Of a stretch of DNA of 6,400 nucleotides, positions 1 through 6,386 are shown one piece after another. The position numbers and the translations under genes were made by a program. The notes under the pieces were generated by a model. The model was given only the letters and a program-made list of their open reading frames with translations, was not told the origin of the DNA and made no database searches. The number at the start of each line of letters is the position of its first letter. The first letter of the stretch is position 1. The DNA is taken from NCBI GenBank assembly GCA_964531645.1, contig CAZHEF010000056.1, forward strand, positions 1 to 6,400. The letters run 5' to 3'. Source of the stretch: JBBIMS01 sp964531645. Lineage in GTDB: Bacteria; Acidobacteriota; Aminicenantia; JBFLYD01; JBBIMS01.

Positions 1-38
1 AAATGAGGTTTCGTCCTCTCAAATTTTGGTTTCGCCAT
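1..38 (-). CDS. tuf: Elongation factor Tu, first 12 codons (partial)
   Basis: Reading the minus strand from the ATG at 38-36 gives MAKPKFERTKPH, then TT at the window edge, which would begin a Leu or Phe codon. This is the typical EF-Tu N-terminus that precedes the NVGTIGHVDHGKTTL GTP-binding loop. EF-Tu delivers aminoacyl-tRNA to the ribosome. Only the extreme N-terminus is visible, so no catalytic motif can be checked. The start lies 1 nt after the fusA stop, which is the standard str operon order. The ribosome binding site, AGGAGG, lies inside the last codons of fusA. Confidence rests on the peptide match together with gene order. Confidence 0.9.
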   Translation of the reverse strand, partial: MAKPKFERTKPH

Positions 39-39
39 T

Positions 40-2145
40 TTACCATTCCTCCTTTGCTCTGAATATTATAGTTTCCCCTCTTTCGAGAAGCCTGGGAATA
101 AGCTCAGAGGAAACTTCCCTGTATGAGTGGAACTCAATTGCGTGGGAACCTCTACCCTGAGTTTTAGTTCTGAGGACTGTAGCATATCCAAAAAGGTCTG
201 CAAGGGGGACAAGTGCCCTGAGCTCGGTTATATTCCATTTTGAAAAAAGGTTCTCAATCTTACCCCTTCTCGCATTTAAATCACCCACTACATCTCCTAA
301 ATACTCATTGGGGACAAATATATCCACTCTCATTATTGGCTCAAGGAGCGTTGGCTTTGCCTTTTCTACCGCATCTTTAAGAGCTAAAGAGCCAGCAATT
401 TTAAATGAGATTTCTGAAGAGTCAACTTCGTGGTAAGAACCATCAAAGAGGGTGACTTTTATGTCTGTAAGAGGGTAACCAGCGAAAATTCCTACTTCCG
501 CTGATTCTCTAATTCCAGTTTCAATAGCTGGAATGAACTCTTTTGGTATAACCCCTCCTTCTATATTGTTATAAAATTCTATTCCAGAGCCTCTTTCCGC
601 AGGCTCAATCTTTATCTTCACATGTCCGTACTGACCTTTACCACCTGTTTGTCTTATATATTTCCCCTCTCCAATAGCTGGAGAGGTTATTGTTTCTTTG
701 AAGGCGACTTGAGGTTTTCCCACATTAGCCTGAACATTAAATTCCCTCCTCATTCTATCAATTATAATTTCAAGATGGAGCTCGCCCATCCCTGATATTA
801 AAGTTTCTCCAGTGTTGGAATCCTTGTGAACTTTAAAGGTTGGGTCCTCCTGGGCAAACTTGGCGAGGGCGTTGGAAAGCCTCTCATGGTCAGCCTTTGT
901 CTTGGGTTCAATGGCTACGGATATAACTGGCTCTGGGAATTTTATGGCTTCGAGAAGGATTGGATGGGAAGGATCGCACAGGGTATCTCCTGTGGAGACA
1001 AATTTCAAGCCAACTGTGGCTGCAATATCACCTGCGAAGACTTCCTTTATTTCTTCTCTTTTGTTGGCATGCATCTTTAAAAGTCTTCCTATCCTTTCTT
1101 CCCTGTTCTTTCTTGGATTATAAATTGTAGAACCTGAGAAAAGGGATCCCGAATAAACCCTGAAATATGACAACTGACCCATATATGGGTCATTCATTAT
1201 CTTAAAAACAAGGGCAGAAAATGGCTCATTGTCGTCTGCTTTCCTTATCTCTCTCATGTTTGTTTTAGGGTTTAAACCACTCACTGGAGGAATGTCCGAA
1301 GGAGAAGGCAGATAGTCAACAACTCCATCCAGGAGGGGTTGAACTCCCTTATTTCTGAAAGATGCACCACAAAAAACAGGAACAAGCTTGAGATTAATAG
1401 TTCCGTATCTAAGCCCTCTTTTCAGATCATCAGGCTTTATTTCTTCTCCTGAGAGATATTTTGAAAGGACTTCTTCATAAACCTCTGAAACCTTTTCAAC
1501 AAGAATCTCCCTCCATTTTTTTGCGAGAAAGAGATAAGGTTCGGGTATTTCCCTTATATTGTAATCAGCCCCGAGTAAATCATTGTCATAAACTATCGCT
1601 TTCATCTCTACAAGATCTATAACCCCACAAAAATTTTCCTCTTCACCCAATGGTAGCTGGACAGGGACTGGATTGGTTCCCAATCTTTCTTTCATTTCAT
1701 TTACGACCTGAAAGAAATTAGCACCAACTCTATCCATTTTGTTTATATAAGAAATTCTTGGAACCCCATATTTGTCAGCCTGCCTCCAGACTGTTTCAGA
1801 TTGAGGCTCAACTCCTCCAACTCCACAAAATATTATTATTGCACCATCAAGAACTCTAAGAGATCTCTCCACCTCTGCAGTGAAATCAACATGACCCGGA
1901 GTATCAATTATGTTTATTCTAAGCCCCCTCCAGAAACATGTTGTTGCTGCGGAAGTTATCGTTATTCCCCTCTCCTGCTCCTGTTCCATCCAGTCCATAA
2001 CAGCAGTTCCTTCATCAACTTCTCCCATTTTATAGGTTGTACCTGTGTAATATAGAATTCTCTCAGTTGTTGTAGTCTTTCCTGCGTCAATATGTGCCAT
2101 GATTCCTATATTCCTCGTTTTTTCTATGGGTATAACCCTCGACAA
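40..2145 (-). CDS. fusA: Elongation factor G (EF-G), translational GTPase
   Basis: EF-G is the cytoplasmic GTPase that drives mRNA-tRNA translocation on the ribosome and, with RRF, ribosome recycling. At 701 aa it is full length for the family. The G1 loop AHIDAGKT is at residues 17-24, the G2 region RGITIT at 59-64, G3 DTPGH at 81-85, G4 NKMD at 135-138, and a G5-like GAS at 260-262. Domain III carries SGMGELHLEI (451-460). Domain IV carries GGKGQYGHV (501-509) and the tip segment HEVDSSEISFK (572-582), which enters the decoding site. The start is TTG, chosen because the sequence from it aligns with EF-G N-termini and AGGAG sits 7 nt upstream; the next Met (residue 16) lies just before the P-loop and is too late. 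The gene lies 12 nt after rpsG and 1 nt before tuf. No lesion is seen. Confidence 0.97.
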   Translation of the reverse strand: MSRVIPIEKTRNIGIMAHIDAGKTTTTERILYYTGTTYKMGEVDEGTAVMDWMEQEQERGITITSAATTCFWRGLRINIIDTPGHVDFTAEVERSLRVLDGAIIIFCGVGGVEPQSETVWRQADKYGVPRISYINKMDRVGANFFQVVNEMKERLGTNPVPVQLPLGEEENFCGVIDLVEMKAIVYDNDLLGADYNIREIPEPYLFLAKKWREILVEKVSEVYEEVLSKYLSGEEIKPDDLKRGLRYGTINLKLVPVFCGASFRNKGVQPLLDGVVDYLPSPSDIPPVSGLNPKTNMREIRKADDNEPFSALVFKIMNDPYMGQLSYFRVYSGSLFSGSTIYNPRKNREERIGRLLKMHANKREEIKEVFAGDIAATVGLKFVSTGDTLCDPSHPILLEAIKFPEPVISVAIEPKTKADHERLSNALAKFAQEDPTFKVHKDSNTGETLISGMGELHLEIIIDRMRREFNVQANVGKPQVAFKETITSPAIGEGKYIRQTGGKGQYGHVKIKIEPAERGSGIEFYNNIEGGVIPKEFIPAIETGIRESAEVGIFAGYPLTDIKVTLFDGSYHEVDSSEISFKIAGSLALKDAVEKAKPTLLEPIMRVDIFVPNEYLGDVVGDLNARRGKIENLFSKWNITELRALVPLADLFGYATVLRTKTQGRGSHAIEFHSYREVSSELIPRLLERGETIIFRAKEEW
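49..54 (-). promoter_or_regulatory. Ribosome binding site for tuf inside the fusA 3' end
   Basis: The minus strand reads AGGAGG, followed by AATGGTAAA and then the tuf ATG. The motif overlaps the last Lys-Glu-Glu codons of EF-G, so ribosomes finishing fusA uncover or reuse it. This suggests translational coupling of tuf to fusA. Confidence 0.75.
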
Positions 2146-2152
2146 CTCTAAA

Positions 2153-2157
2153 CTCCT
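2153..2157 (-). promoter_or_regulatory. Ribosome binding site for fusA, deciding the TTG start
   Basis: The minus strand reads AGGAG directly after the rpsG stop TAA, then TTTAGAG, then TTG. The 7-nt spacing supports initiation at the TTG at 2145-2143. Together with the two As of the stop codon the match extends to AAAGGAG. Confidence 0.75.
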
Positions 2158-2628
2158 TTACCATCTATAATGTGCAAATGCCCTATTGGACTCAGCCATT
2201 TTATGAGTATCCTCTCTCTTCTTGAAAGCCCCACCTTTTTTAGCAACCGCATCGAGAATCTCCCCTGCTAACTTCTCTTCCATTGACTTACCCTGCCTTT
2301 CTCTTGCAAATCTCACAATCCATCGGACAGCAAGGGAAGTCCCTCTTTCATCTGGAACCTCTACTGGAACCTGATAGGTAGCACCACCAACTCTTCTCGA
2401 TTTTGTCTCCAGCTTTGGCTTCACAGCTTCCACTGCTTTCATAAGCTGTTTTAAAGAATCCTCTTTTGTTCTCTCAGCTATTATTTTCATAGTTTTATAA
2501 ACAATTTTCTCAGCCTTTGACCTTTTTCCTTCCTTCATCAGTGTGTTTATGAATTTAGTAACAAGAGTGGAGTTATAGTATGGATCGGGTGACAACTCTC
2601 TCTTTTCTACATAGCCTCTTCTCGGCAT
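2158..2628 (-). CDS. rpsG: 30S ribosomal protein S7
   Basis: S7 is the primary 16S rRNA-binding protein that starts assembly of the 30S head and contacts E-site tRNA. The 156 residues are the usual bacterial length and end in the family hallmark AFAHYRW. The N-terminus MPRRGYVEKRELSPDPYYNS matches the S7 pattern, and the central KSRRVGGATYQVPVEV segment (about residues 76-91) and the RWIV and KKREDTHKMAE blocks are characteristic. The ATG start has AGGAGG 6 nt upstream. In E. coli, S7 represses the str operon by binding a long rpsL-rpsG intercistronic RNA. Here that gap is only 11 nt, so that site cannot exist in the same form and any autoregulation must use another region. Confidence 0.97.
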   Translation of the reverse strand: MPRRGYVEKRELSPDPYYNSTLVTKFINTLMKEGKRSKAEKIVYKTMKIIAERTKEDSLKQLMKAVEAVKPKLETKSRRVGGATYQVPVEVPDERGTSLAVRWIVRFARERQGKSMEEKLAGEILDAVAKKGGAFKKREDTHKMAESNRAFAHYRW

Positions 2629-2634
2629 TCATAT

Positions 2635-2640
2635 CCTCCT
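2635..2640 (-). promoter_or_regulatory. Ribosome binding site for rpsG, overlapping the rpsL stop
   Basis: The minus strand reads AGGAGG, then ATATGA, then the rpsG ATG. The first A of this motif is also the last base of the rpsL TAA stop, so the two genes are probably translationally coupled. Confidence 0.8.
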
Positions 2641-3032
2641 TAACTACTCTCCATAGCCTTTTTCTTAGGTTTTTTAGCTCCATACTTTGACCTTCCCTGC
2701 ATTCGATCCTGAACACCCTGTGCATCAAGAGATCCTCTTATTATGTGGTATCTAACTCCTGGAAGGTCTTTAACTCTTCCTCCTCTAATTAAAACCTGAT
2801 GATGTTCCTGAAGGGTATGCCCAATGCCCGGTATGTATGCAGTGACCTCGATTCCGTTTGTCAATCTCACCCTTGCCACCTTCCTTATAGCTGAATTTGG
2901 CTTCTTGGGAGTGGTTGTAAAGACTCTTATACAAACTCCTTTCTTCTGGGGACAAGCCTGAAGTGCTGGTGATTTACTTTTCTTTATTTCCCTTTTCCTA
3001 CTAAATCTAACTAACTGATTTACAGTTGGCAA
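2640..3032 (-). CDS. rpsL: 30S ribosomal protein S12
   Basis: S12 lies at the decoding centre of the 30S subunit and controls accuracy. The 130 residues cover the whole family plus a few extra C-terminal residues; E. coli S12 has 124. The signature block TTTPKKPNSAIRKVARVRLTNG (about 39-60) and RGGRVKDLPGVRYH (83-96) are present. Lys43, whose substitution gives streptomycin resistance in E. coli, and Lys88 are both wild type, so no resistance allele is seen. Asp89 is the residue beta-methylthiolated in many bacteria. The start is TTG, supported by the conserved N-terminus PTVNQLVR immediately after it and by AGGAGG 5 nt upstream. It is the first gene of the operon, about 88 nt downstream of a predicted transcription start. 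Confidence 0.97.
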   Translation of the reverse strand: MPTVNQLVRFSRKREIKKSKSPALQACPQKKGVCIRVFTTTPKKPNSAIRKVARVRLTNGIEVTAYIPGIGHTLQEHHQVLIRGGRVKDLPGVRYHIIRGSLDAQGVQDRMQGRSKYGAKKPKKKAMESS

Positions 3033-3037
3033 AGGTG

Positions 3038-3043
3038 CCTCCT
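3038..3043 (-). promoter_or_regulatory. Ribosome binding site for rpsL, deciding the TTG start
   Basis: The minus strand reads AGGAGG, then CACCT, then TTG. Six bases complement the 16S 3' end at a workable 5-nt spacing. The motif is directly preceded in the mRNA by eight As and six Us (3057-3044), leaving an unstructured, A/U-rich ribosome landing zone. Confidence 0.8.
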
Positions 3044-3081
3044 AAAAAATTTTTTTTCAGTGGAGTAAATTTGGTTGTGAC

Positions 3082-3120
3082 TCTGAAGAATCTCTCGATT
3101 CCTCAGAAACTCCTCTGAAG
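3082..3120 (-). promoter_or_regulatory. str operon leader RNA: GNRA hairpin with an alternative upstream pairing
   Basis: In the minus-strand RNA, UCUGAGGAAUC (3107-3097) pairs with GAUUCUUCAGA (3092-3082) across the loop GAGA, a GNRA tetraloop. That makes 11 bp including one G-U pair, and one further U-G pair is possible at 3108/3081. The octamer CUUCAGAG occurs twice, at 3120-3113 and 3088-3081. The second copy is in the 3' arm of the hairpin. The first copy, at the predicted 5' end of the transcript, can instead pair with UCUGAGG (3107-3101) for 7 bp around a 6-nt loop. The two hairpins are mutually exclusive. The structure is read directly from the sequence; a regulatory role, such as autogenous control by S12 or S7, is inference. 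Confidence 0.45.
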
Positions 3121-3126
3121 TTTTTA

Positions 3127-3155
3127 TTTATATCAGAAAAAAAACGCACTGTCAA
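3127..3155 (-). promoter_or_regulatory. Sigma-70 promoter of the str operon
   Basis: On the minus strand there is a perfect -35 TTGACA (3155-3150), a spacer of exactly 17 nt, and a -10 TATAAA (3132-3127) preceded by TGA, which forms an extended -10. The match predicts transcription from about 3121-3120, giving a leader of about 88 nt before rpsL. The DNA upstream of the -35 is AT-rich, including two ACAATT copies (plus strand 3168-3173 and 3178-3183), and could act as an UP element. This is the strongest promoter match I found in the intergenic region. Confidence 0.8.
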
Positions 3156-3205
3156 GAAGTGTTAGGCACAATTTATAACAATTCTGTTTTTATTAAATAA
3201 TGATG

Positions 3206-3214
3206 TGATAAAAT
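3206..3214 (+). promoter_or_regulatory. Candidate extended -10 promoter for the beta-galactosidase gene
   Basis: TGATAAAAT contains the hexamer TAAAAT (5 of 6 to TATAAT) with the TGn extension, 69 nt upstream of the ATG. No convincing -35 lies 16-18 nt upstream, so it would depend on the extended -10 or on an activator. A second, weaker possibility is TATGAT at 3226-3231. Weak basal activity would fit a substrate-controlled catabolic gene, but no regulator gene or clear operator is visible. Confidence 0.35.
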
Positions 3215-3235
3215 TGTATGGGCATTATGATAGAG

Positions 3236-3264
3236 AGCAATGACAGCCTTTACAGGAAATTGCT
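3236..3264 (+). promoter_or_regulatory. Candidate hairpin in the beta-galactosidase 5' untranslated region
   Basis: AGCAAT (3236-3241) can pair with ATTGCT (3259-3264), with an inner CCT/AGG stem (3247-3249 with 3254-3256) closing the loop TTAC. The structure ends 4 nt before the ribosome binding site. It is short and AT-rich, so it may be chance; any role in controlling translation is speculation. Confidence 0.2.
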
Positions 3265-3268
3265 AATC

Positions 3269-3276
3269 AGAGGAGG
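3269..3276 (+). promoter_or_regulatory. Ribosome binding site for the beta-galactosidase gene
   Basis: AGAGGAGG, then TTAAGT, then ATG at 3283. The strong complementarity and 6-nt spacing fix the start codon and thereby place the hydrophobic export segment at the true N-terminus. Confidence 0.85.
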
Positions 3277-3282
3277 TTAAGT

Positions 3283-6123
3283 ATGAAGAGACTTTTTAAT
3301 TCTGGAAAAATAATCTTTTTCATATTTTTCCTCTATCTTCTCGCAATCCCCTGTAAACTTAAGTCATCACAGGAATTAAGCCCCAATAACTGGGAAAATC
3401 CAAAGGTCTTTGGGATCAACAAAGAACCTCCCCACGCAAGTTTCAATCCCTTCCCAGAGCTTTCCCTTGCATTAAAATCCTCACCTAAGGACTCACCTTT
3501 TATAAAATCATTGAATGGTAAATGGAAATTTTACTGGGTTCAAAAGCCATCAGAAATACCTTCGGATTTCTGGAAGCCTGAATATGATGACTCTCTCTGG
3601 AAAGAAATTGAAGTTCCTTCTAACTGGGAAGTTCAAGGATACGGGATTCCAATCTATGTAAATTCAGACTATGAATTTTCCAAGAATCCAACACCACCTT
3701 ACATACCCCATGACTCCAATCCTATAGGTTTGTATAGATTAAAATTTTCTTTACCTGAAAGCTGGAAAGACCTTGATGTATTTATCCATTTTGGAGCTGT
3801 AAAATCAGCCTTTTATATCTGGATTAATGGGGAAAAAGCTGGATGCAGCGAAGATTCTAAAACTCCCGCTGAATTCAAAATTACTCCTTATTTAAAATCA
3901 GGGGAAAATCTAATTGCTCTTGAAGTCTTCCGCTGGTCTGACGGTTCCTACCTTGAATGCCAAGATATGTGGAGAATTTCAAGAATTGAAAGGGGTGTTT
4001 ATCTTTTTGCGGTCTCAAAGGTGAGGATCCGGGACTTTTTCACAAGAACAACTCTTGACGAAAATTATAAAAATGGAATTATTGACCTGGATGTGGAAAT
4101 AATTAATGACTCTTTGCCTGTAAAGGGAAACCCTTTTTTATTTTATATGAATGTCAGCGTCCTTAAAAATGATAAGACTATATTTTCGGCAAAAGAGAAG
4201 TTCCCTCTGAAAGCTCAGGAAAGAAAGATTCTAAATTTTAAAGGAGAGATTCCTGAAATTAAACCATGGTCAGCAGAAACCCCCTATCTTTACACCCCTT
4301 GTCTTGAGTTAATGGATGAAAAGAGCAAACCCCTTGAAGGAATTGTCAGGAAAATTGGCTTTCGGTCTGTGGAAATAAAAAATGGAAAGTTAATGATAAA
4401 CGGTAAACCAATAAAACTTAAAGGTGTCAACAGGCATGAGCACGATCCCTGGAGAGGTCATGTTATCTCTGAAGAACTAATGATAAAAGACATTCAGTTG
4501 ATGAAACAATTCAATATTAATGCAGTAAGAACAAGCCATTACCCCAACGACCCTCGATGGTATGAACTCTGTGATTATTACGGAATATATCTTATAGATG
4601 AAGCAAATATAGAATCCCACGGAATGGGGTATGGTGAGAAAAGTCTTGCCAAAAATCCTGAATGGGGACCAGCCCATCTTGACAGAATTATGAGAATGGT
4701 GGAAAGGGATAAAAATCATCCTTCAGTAATAATATGGTCTATGGGGAATGAGGCTGGAAATGGTATAAATTTTGAGAATGCTTATATATGGATAAAGAAA
4801 AGAGACAAAACCCGTCCAGTCCAGTATGAGAGAGCAGAACTTCACTGGAACACAGACATTTATTCTCCCATGTATGCAAGGCTTGAATGGATTGAGGCTT
4901 ATGCAAAGCAGAACCCTCCGAGGCCACTTATTCTTTGTGAATATTCCCACTCAATGGGTAATAGCACTGGGAATCTTCAAGATTACTGGGATGTAATTGA
5001 AAAATACGATTGTCTTCAGGGAGGATTTATATGGAATTGGGTTGACCAGGGATTTGCGAAAAAGAATGAAAGAGGTGAGCTTTTCTGGGCATACGGTGGA
5101 GATTATGGTCCTCCAGGAACTCCCTCCGATTCAAATTTTTGCTGTAATGGTCTCCTCGCTCCTGACAGAACTCCCCATCCCGCAATATGGGAAGTTAAGA
5201 ATGTTTATCAGCCTCTAAAATTCGAGATTTCCGATTGCAGAGAAAGGAAAATTAAAATTACTAACAAATATGATTTTACTGATATTGAGGGATACATATT
5301 GGAATGGAATCTTCTAAAGGATGGAACGGAAATAGCAAGGGACACATTTATACTGCCATCCATAAAACCCCACGATTCCGCTGAAATTCAGATAGATTAT
5401 CCAATTGAATATTTAAATTCAGGCAATGGAATATTTCTTAATTTAATTATAAAAGCTCCTGGACCCTTAGCCCATGGTCTCATTCCTGAAAGGCACATAA
5501 TTTCTTCTGAACAGTTTTTGCTAAATGAAGGGAAAAGATCAATCGACAAGATTATTTCTAAAAAAATTTCATCCATGAAAATAAAAGAAAATGGAGATAA
5601 TGTTTTAATTACTGGAAAAGATTTTGCAATAAACTTCCGCAAAACCGAAGGTTCCATTAAGTCTTATAAATTAAGAAATGTCGAGCTTATAAAAGAAGGA
5701 CCTGTGCCCAATTTTTGGAGAGCTCCCACTGATAATGATTTCGGAAATCTAATACCCATGAGATTAAGAGTGGGGAGAGAAGCGAGCATTAAAAGGGAAG
5801 TCAGGAAATTTGAAATAAAAAGAGAGAAGAATAAAATAAATGTTGAAATTGTTTTCTATCTTCCATTGGTTGAAGCTGAACATGCTGTTCATTACTCAAT
5901 CTTTCCTGATAGCTCTATTTTAACTTATAACAATTTTAAACCATTAAATCCCAAGAATCTTCCTGAAATTTCTAAAATCGGGATGCTCCTTGGACTGGAA
6001 AGGGGGTTTGGGAATATTGAATATTATGGAAGGGGTCCCCATGAGAATTATCGTGACAGAAAAACATCAGCCTTTATAGGAATTTACAAAACAAATATGA
6101 AAGAGCAGATTATTCCTATGTGA
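3283..6123 (+). CDS. Exported GH2 beta-galactosidase (LacZ type), 5' part of a frameshifted gene
   Basis: GH2 beta-galactosidases hydrolyse terminal beta-D-galactosides by a retaining mechanism. The 946 codons open with an export signal: Lys/Arg, then IIFFIFFLYLLAI (10-22). The following Pro-Cys (23-24) is a poor lipobox because Pro is at -1. Next come the sugar-binding jelly roll (about 70-245), an Ig-like domain (247-360), the TIM barrel (362-650), domain 4 (655-745) and part of the C-terminal beta-sandwich. Aligned with E. coli LacZ, the acid/base is Glu490 (WSMGNEAG; Glu461 in E. coli) and the nucleophile is Glu553 (LCEYSHSMGNS; Glu537). Asn127, Asp228, His385, His419, Glu444, His446, Tyr531, His556, Trp584, Phe619 and Asn622 also match active-site, metal or sodium ligands. 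The usual WDWVDQ reads WNWVDQ (Asn585). The frame ends EQIIPM-TGA where homologs continue PYVxPQENGN, so this product alone lacks the Trp999 equivalent. The true substrate could be another beta-galactoside, such as plant or glycan oligosaccharides, rather than lactose. Confidence 0.93.
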   Translation: MKRLFNSGKIIFFIFFLYLLAIPCKLKSSQELSPNNWENPKVFGINKEPPHASFNPFPELSLALKSSPKDSPFIKSLNGKWKFYWVQKPSEIPSDFWKPEYDDSLWKEIEVPSNWEVQGYGIPIYVNSDYEFSKNPTPPYIPHDSNPIGLYRLKFSLPESWKDLDVFIHFGAVKSAFYIWINGEKAGCSEDSKTPAEFKITPYLKSGENLIALEVFRWSDGSYLECQDMWRISRIERGVYLFAVSKVRIRDFFTRTTLDENYKNGIIDLDVEIINDSLPVKGNPFLFYMNVSVLKNDKTIFSAKEKFPLKAQERKILNFKGEIPEIKPWSAETPYLYTPCLELMDEKSKPLEGIVRKIGFRSVEIKNGKLMINGKPIKLKGVNRHEHDPWRGHVISEELMIKDIQLMKQFNINAVRTSHYPNDPRWYELCDYYGIYLIDEANIESHGMGYGEKSLAKNPEWGPAHLDRIMRMVERDKNHPSVIIWSMGNEAGNGINFENAYIWIKKRDKTRPVQYERAELHWNTDIYSPMYARLEWIEAYAKQNPPRPLILCEYSHSMGNSTGNLQDYWDVIEKYDCLQGGFIWNWVDQGFAKKNERGELFWAYGGDYGPPGTPSDSNFCCNGLLAPDRTPHPAIWEVKNVYQPLKFEISDCRERKIKITNKYDFTDIEGYILEWNLLKDGTEIARDTFILPSIKPHDSAEIQIDYPIEYLNSGNGIFLNLIIKAPGPLAHGLIPERHIISSEQFLLNEGKRSIDKIISKKISSMKIKENGDNVLITGKDFAINFRKTEGSIKSYKLRNVELIKEGPVPNFWRAPTDNDFGNLIPMRLRVGREASIKREVRKFEIKREKNKINVEIVFYLPLVEAEHAVHYSIFPDSSILTYNNFKPLNPKNLPEISKIGMLLGLERGFGNIEYYGRGPHENYRDRKTSAFIGIYKTNMKEQIIPM

Positions 6124-6386
6124 GTCCTCAGGAATTTGGAAATCATACTGATACCCGCTGGCTTATAATTACAAACAAAGAGGGTTATGGAATTAAATTC
6201 ACAGGAAATCCCTACTTTGAATTTTCAGCTATTCCTTACACTCCTGAAGATTTGACCCTTAAAAAAAGAGGAGAAAAACATTCAATAGATATACCGAGAA
6301 GAGACTCTTTATACATTACAATAGATTTGGCACAGATGGGAGTTGGAGGAGATGACTCATGGGGTGCAAAGCCTCATCAAAAATAA
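6120..6386 (+). pseudogene. C-terminal fragment of the same GH2 beta-galactosidase, in the -1 frame
   Basis: The 88 codons contain the end of beta-galactosidase domain 5: PQEFGNHTDTRW (fragment residues 3-14), FSAIPYTPEDL (35-45), and AQMGVGGDDSW (71-81), whose Trp81 (6360-6362) matches Trp999 of E. coli LacZ, the residue that stacks on the substrate. Joining the upstream frame at Pro945 to a Tyr codon at 6117-6119 gives IIPYVSPQE, which aligns with the E. coli segment TPYVFPSE. The intact protein would be about 1034 aa. The GTG at 6120 overlaps the TGA of the upstream frame, so reinitiation is formally possible, but no good ribosome binding site precedes it. After GGDDSW only seven residues remain, against 24 in E. 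coli LacZ, so the end also looks clipped. Stops occur in all three plus-strand frames between 6384 and 6397. Confidence 0.8.

Noticed and set aside
826..1123. Two overlapping plus-strand open frames of 84 and 87 codons opposite fusA.
   Set aside because: They are antisense to conserved EF-G coding sequence, resemble no known protein, and have no supporting signals.
1801..2055. A plus-strand open frame opposite the EF-G GTPase domain, rich in Cys, Ser and Tyr.
   Set aside because: Its composition is the antisense shadow of the EF-G G domain; no ribosome binding site or domain is seen.
3044..3060. An intrinsic terminator or attenuator at the A/T tract before rpsL.
   Set aside because: No GC-rich stem immediately precedes the U run in the mRNA; the leader hairpin lies about 30 nt upstream of it.
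3168..3183. A resemblance to the E. coli lac operator (the string ATAACAATT before a lacZ-like gene).
   Set aside because: Only a short AT-rich string matches, the dyad symmetry of the lac operator is absent, and no LacI-type gene is visible. It is more simply a direct repeat or UP-element DNA.
3218..3280. A 20-codon open frame (ATG to TAA) ending 2 nt before the beta-galactosidase ATG, a possible leader peptide.
   Set aside because: It has no ribosome binding site, its start lies about where transcription would begin, and the peptide has no repeated regulatory codons.
4477..5657. Several minus-strand open frames and one plus-strand alternative frame inside the beta-galactosidase gene.
   Set aside because: All overlap strongly conserved GH2 catalytic-domain or domain 4/5 codons in another frame, so they are shadows.
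6100..6123. Programmed -1 ribosomal frameshifting to make full-length beta-galactosidase.
   Set aside because: The zero-frame codons before the junction (CAG ATT ATT CCT ATG TGA) contain no X-XXY-YYZ slippery heptamer, and the proline tRNA would re-pair poorly on UCC.
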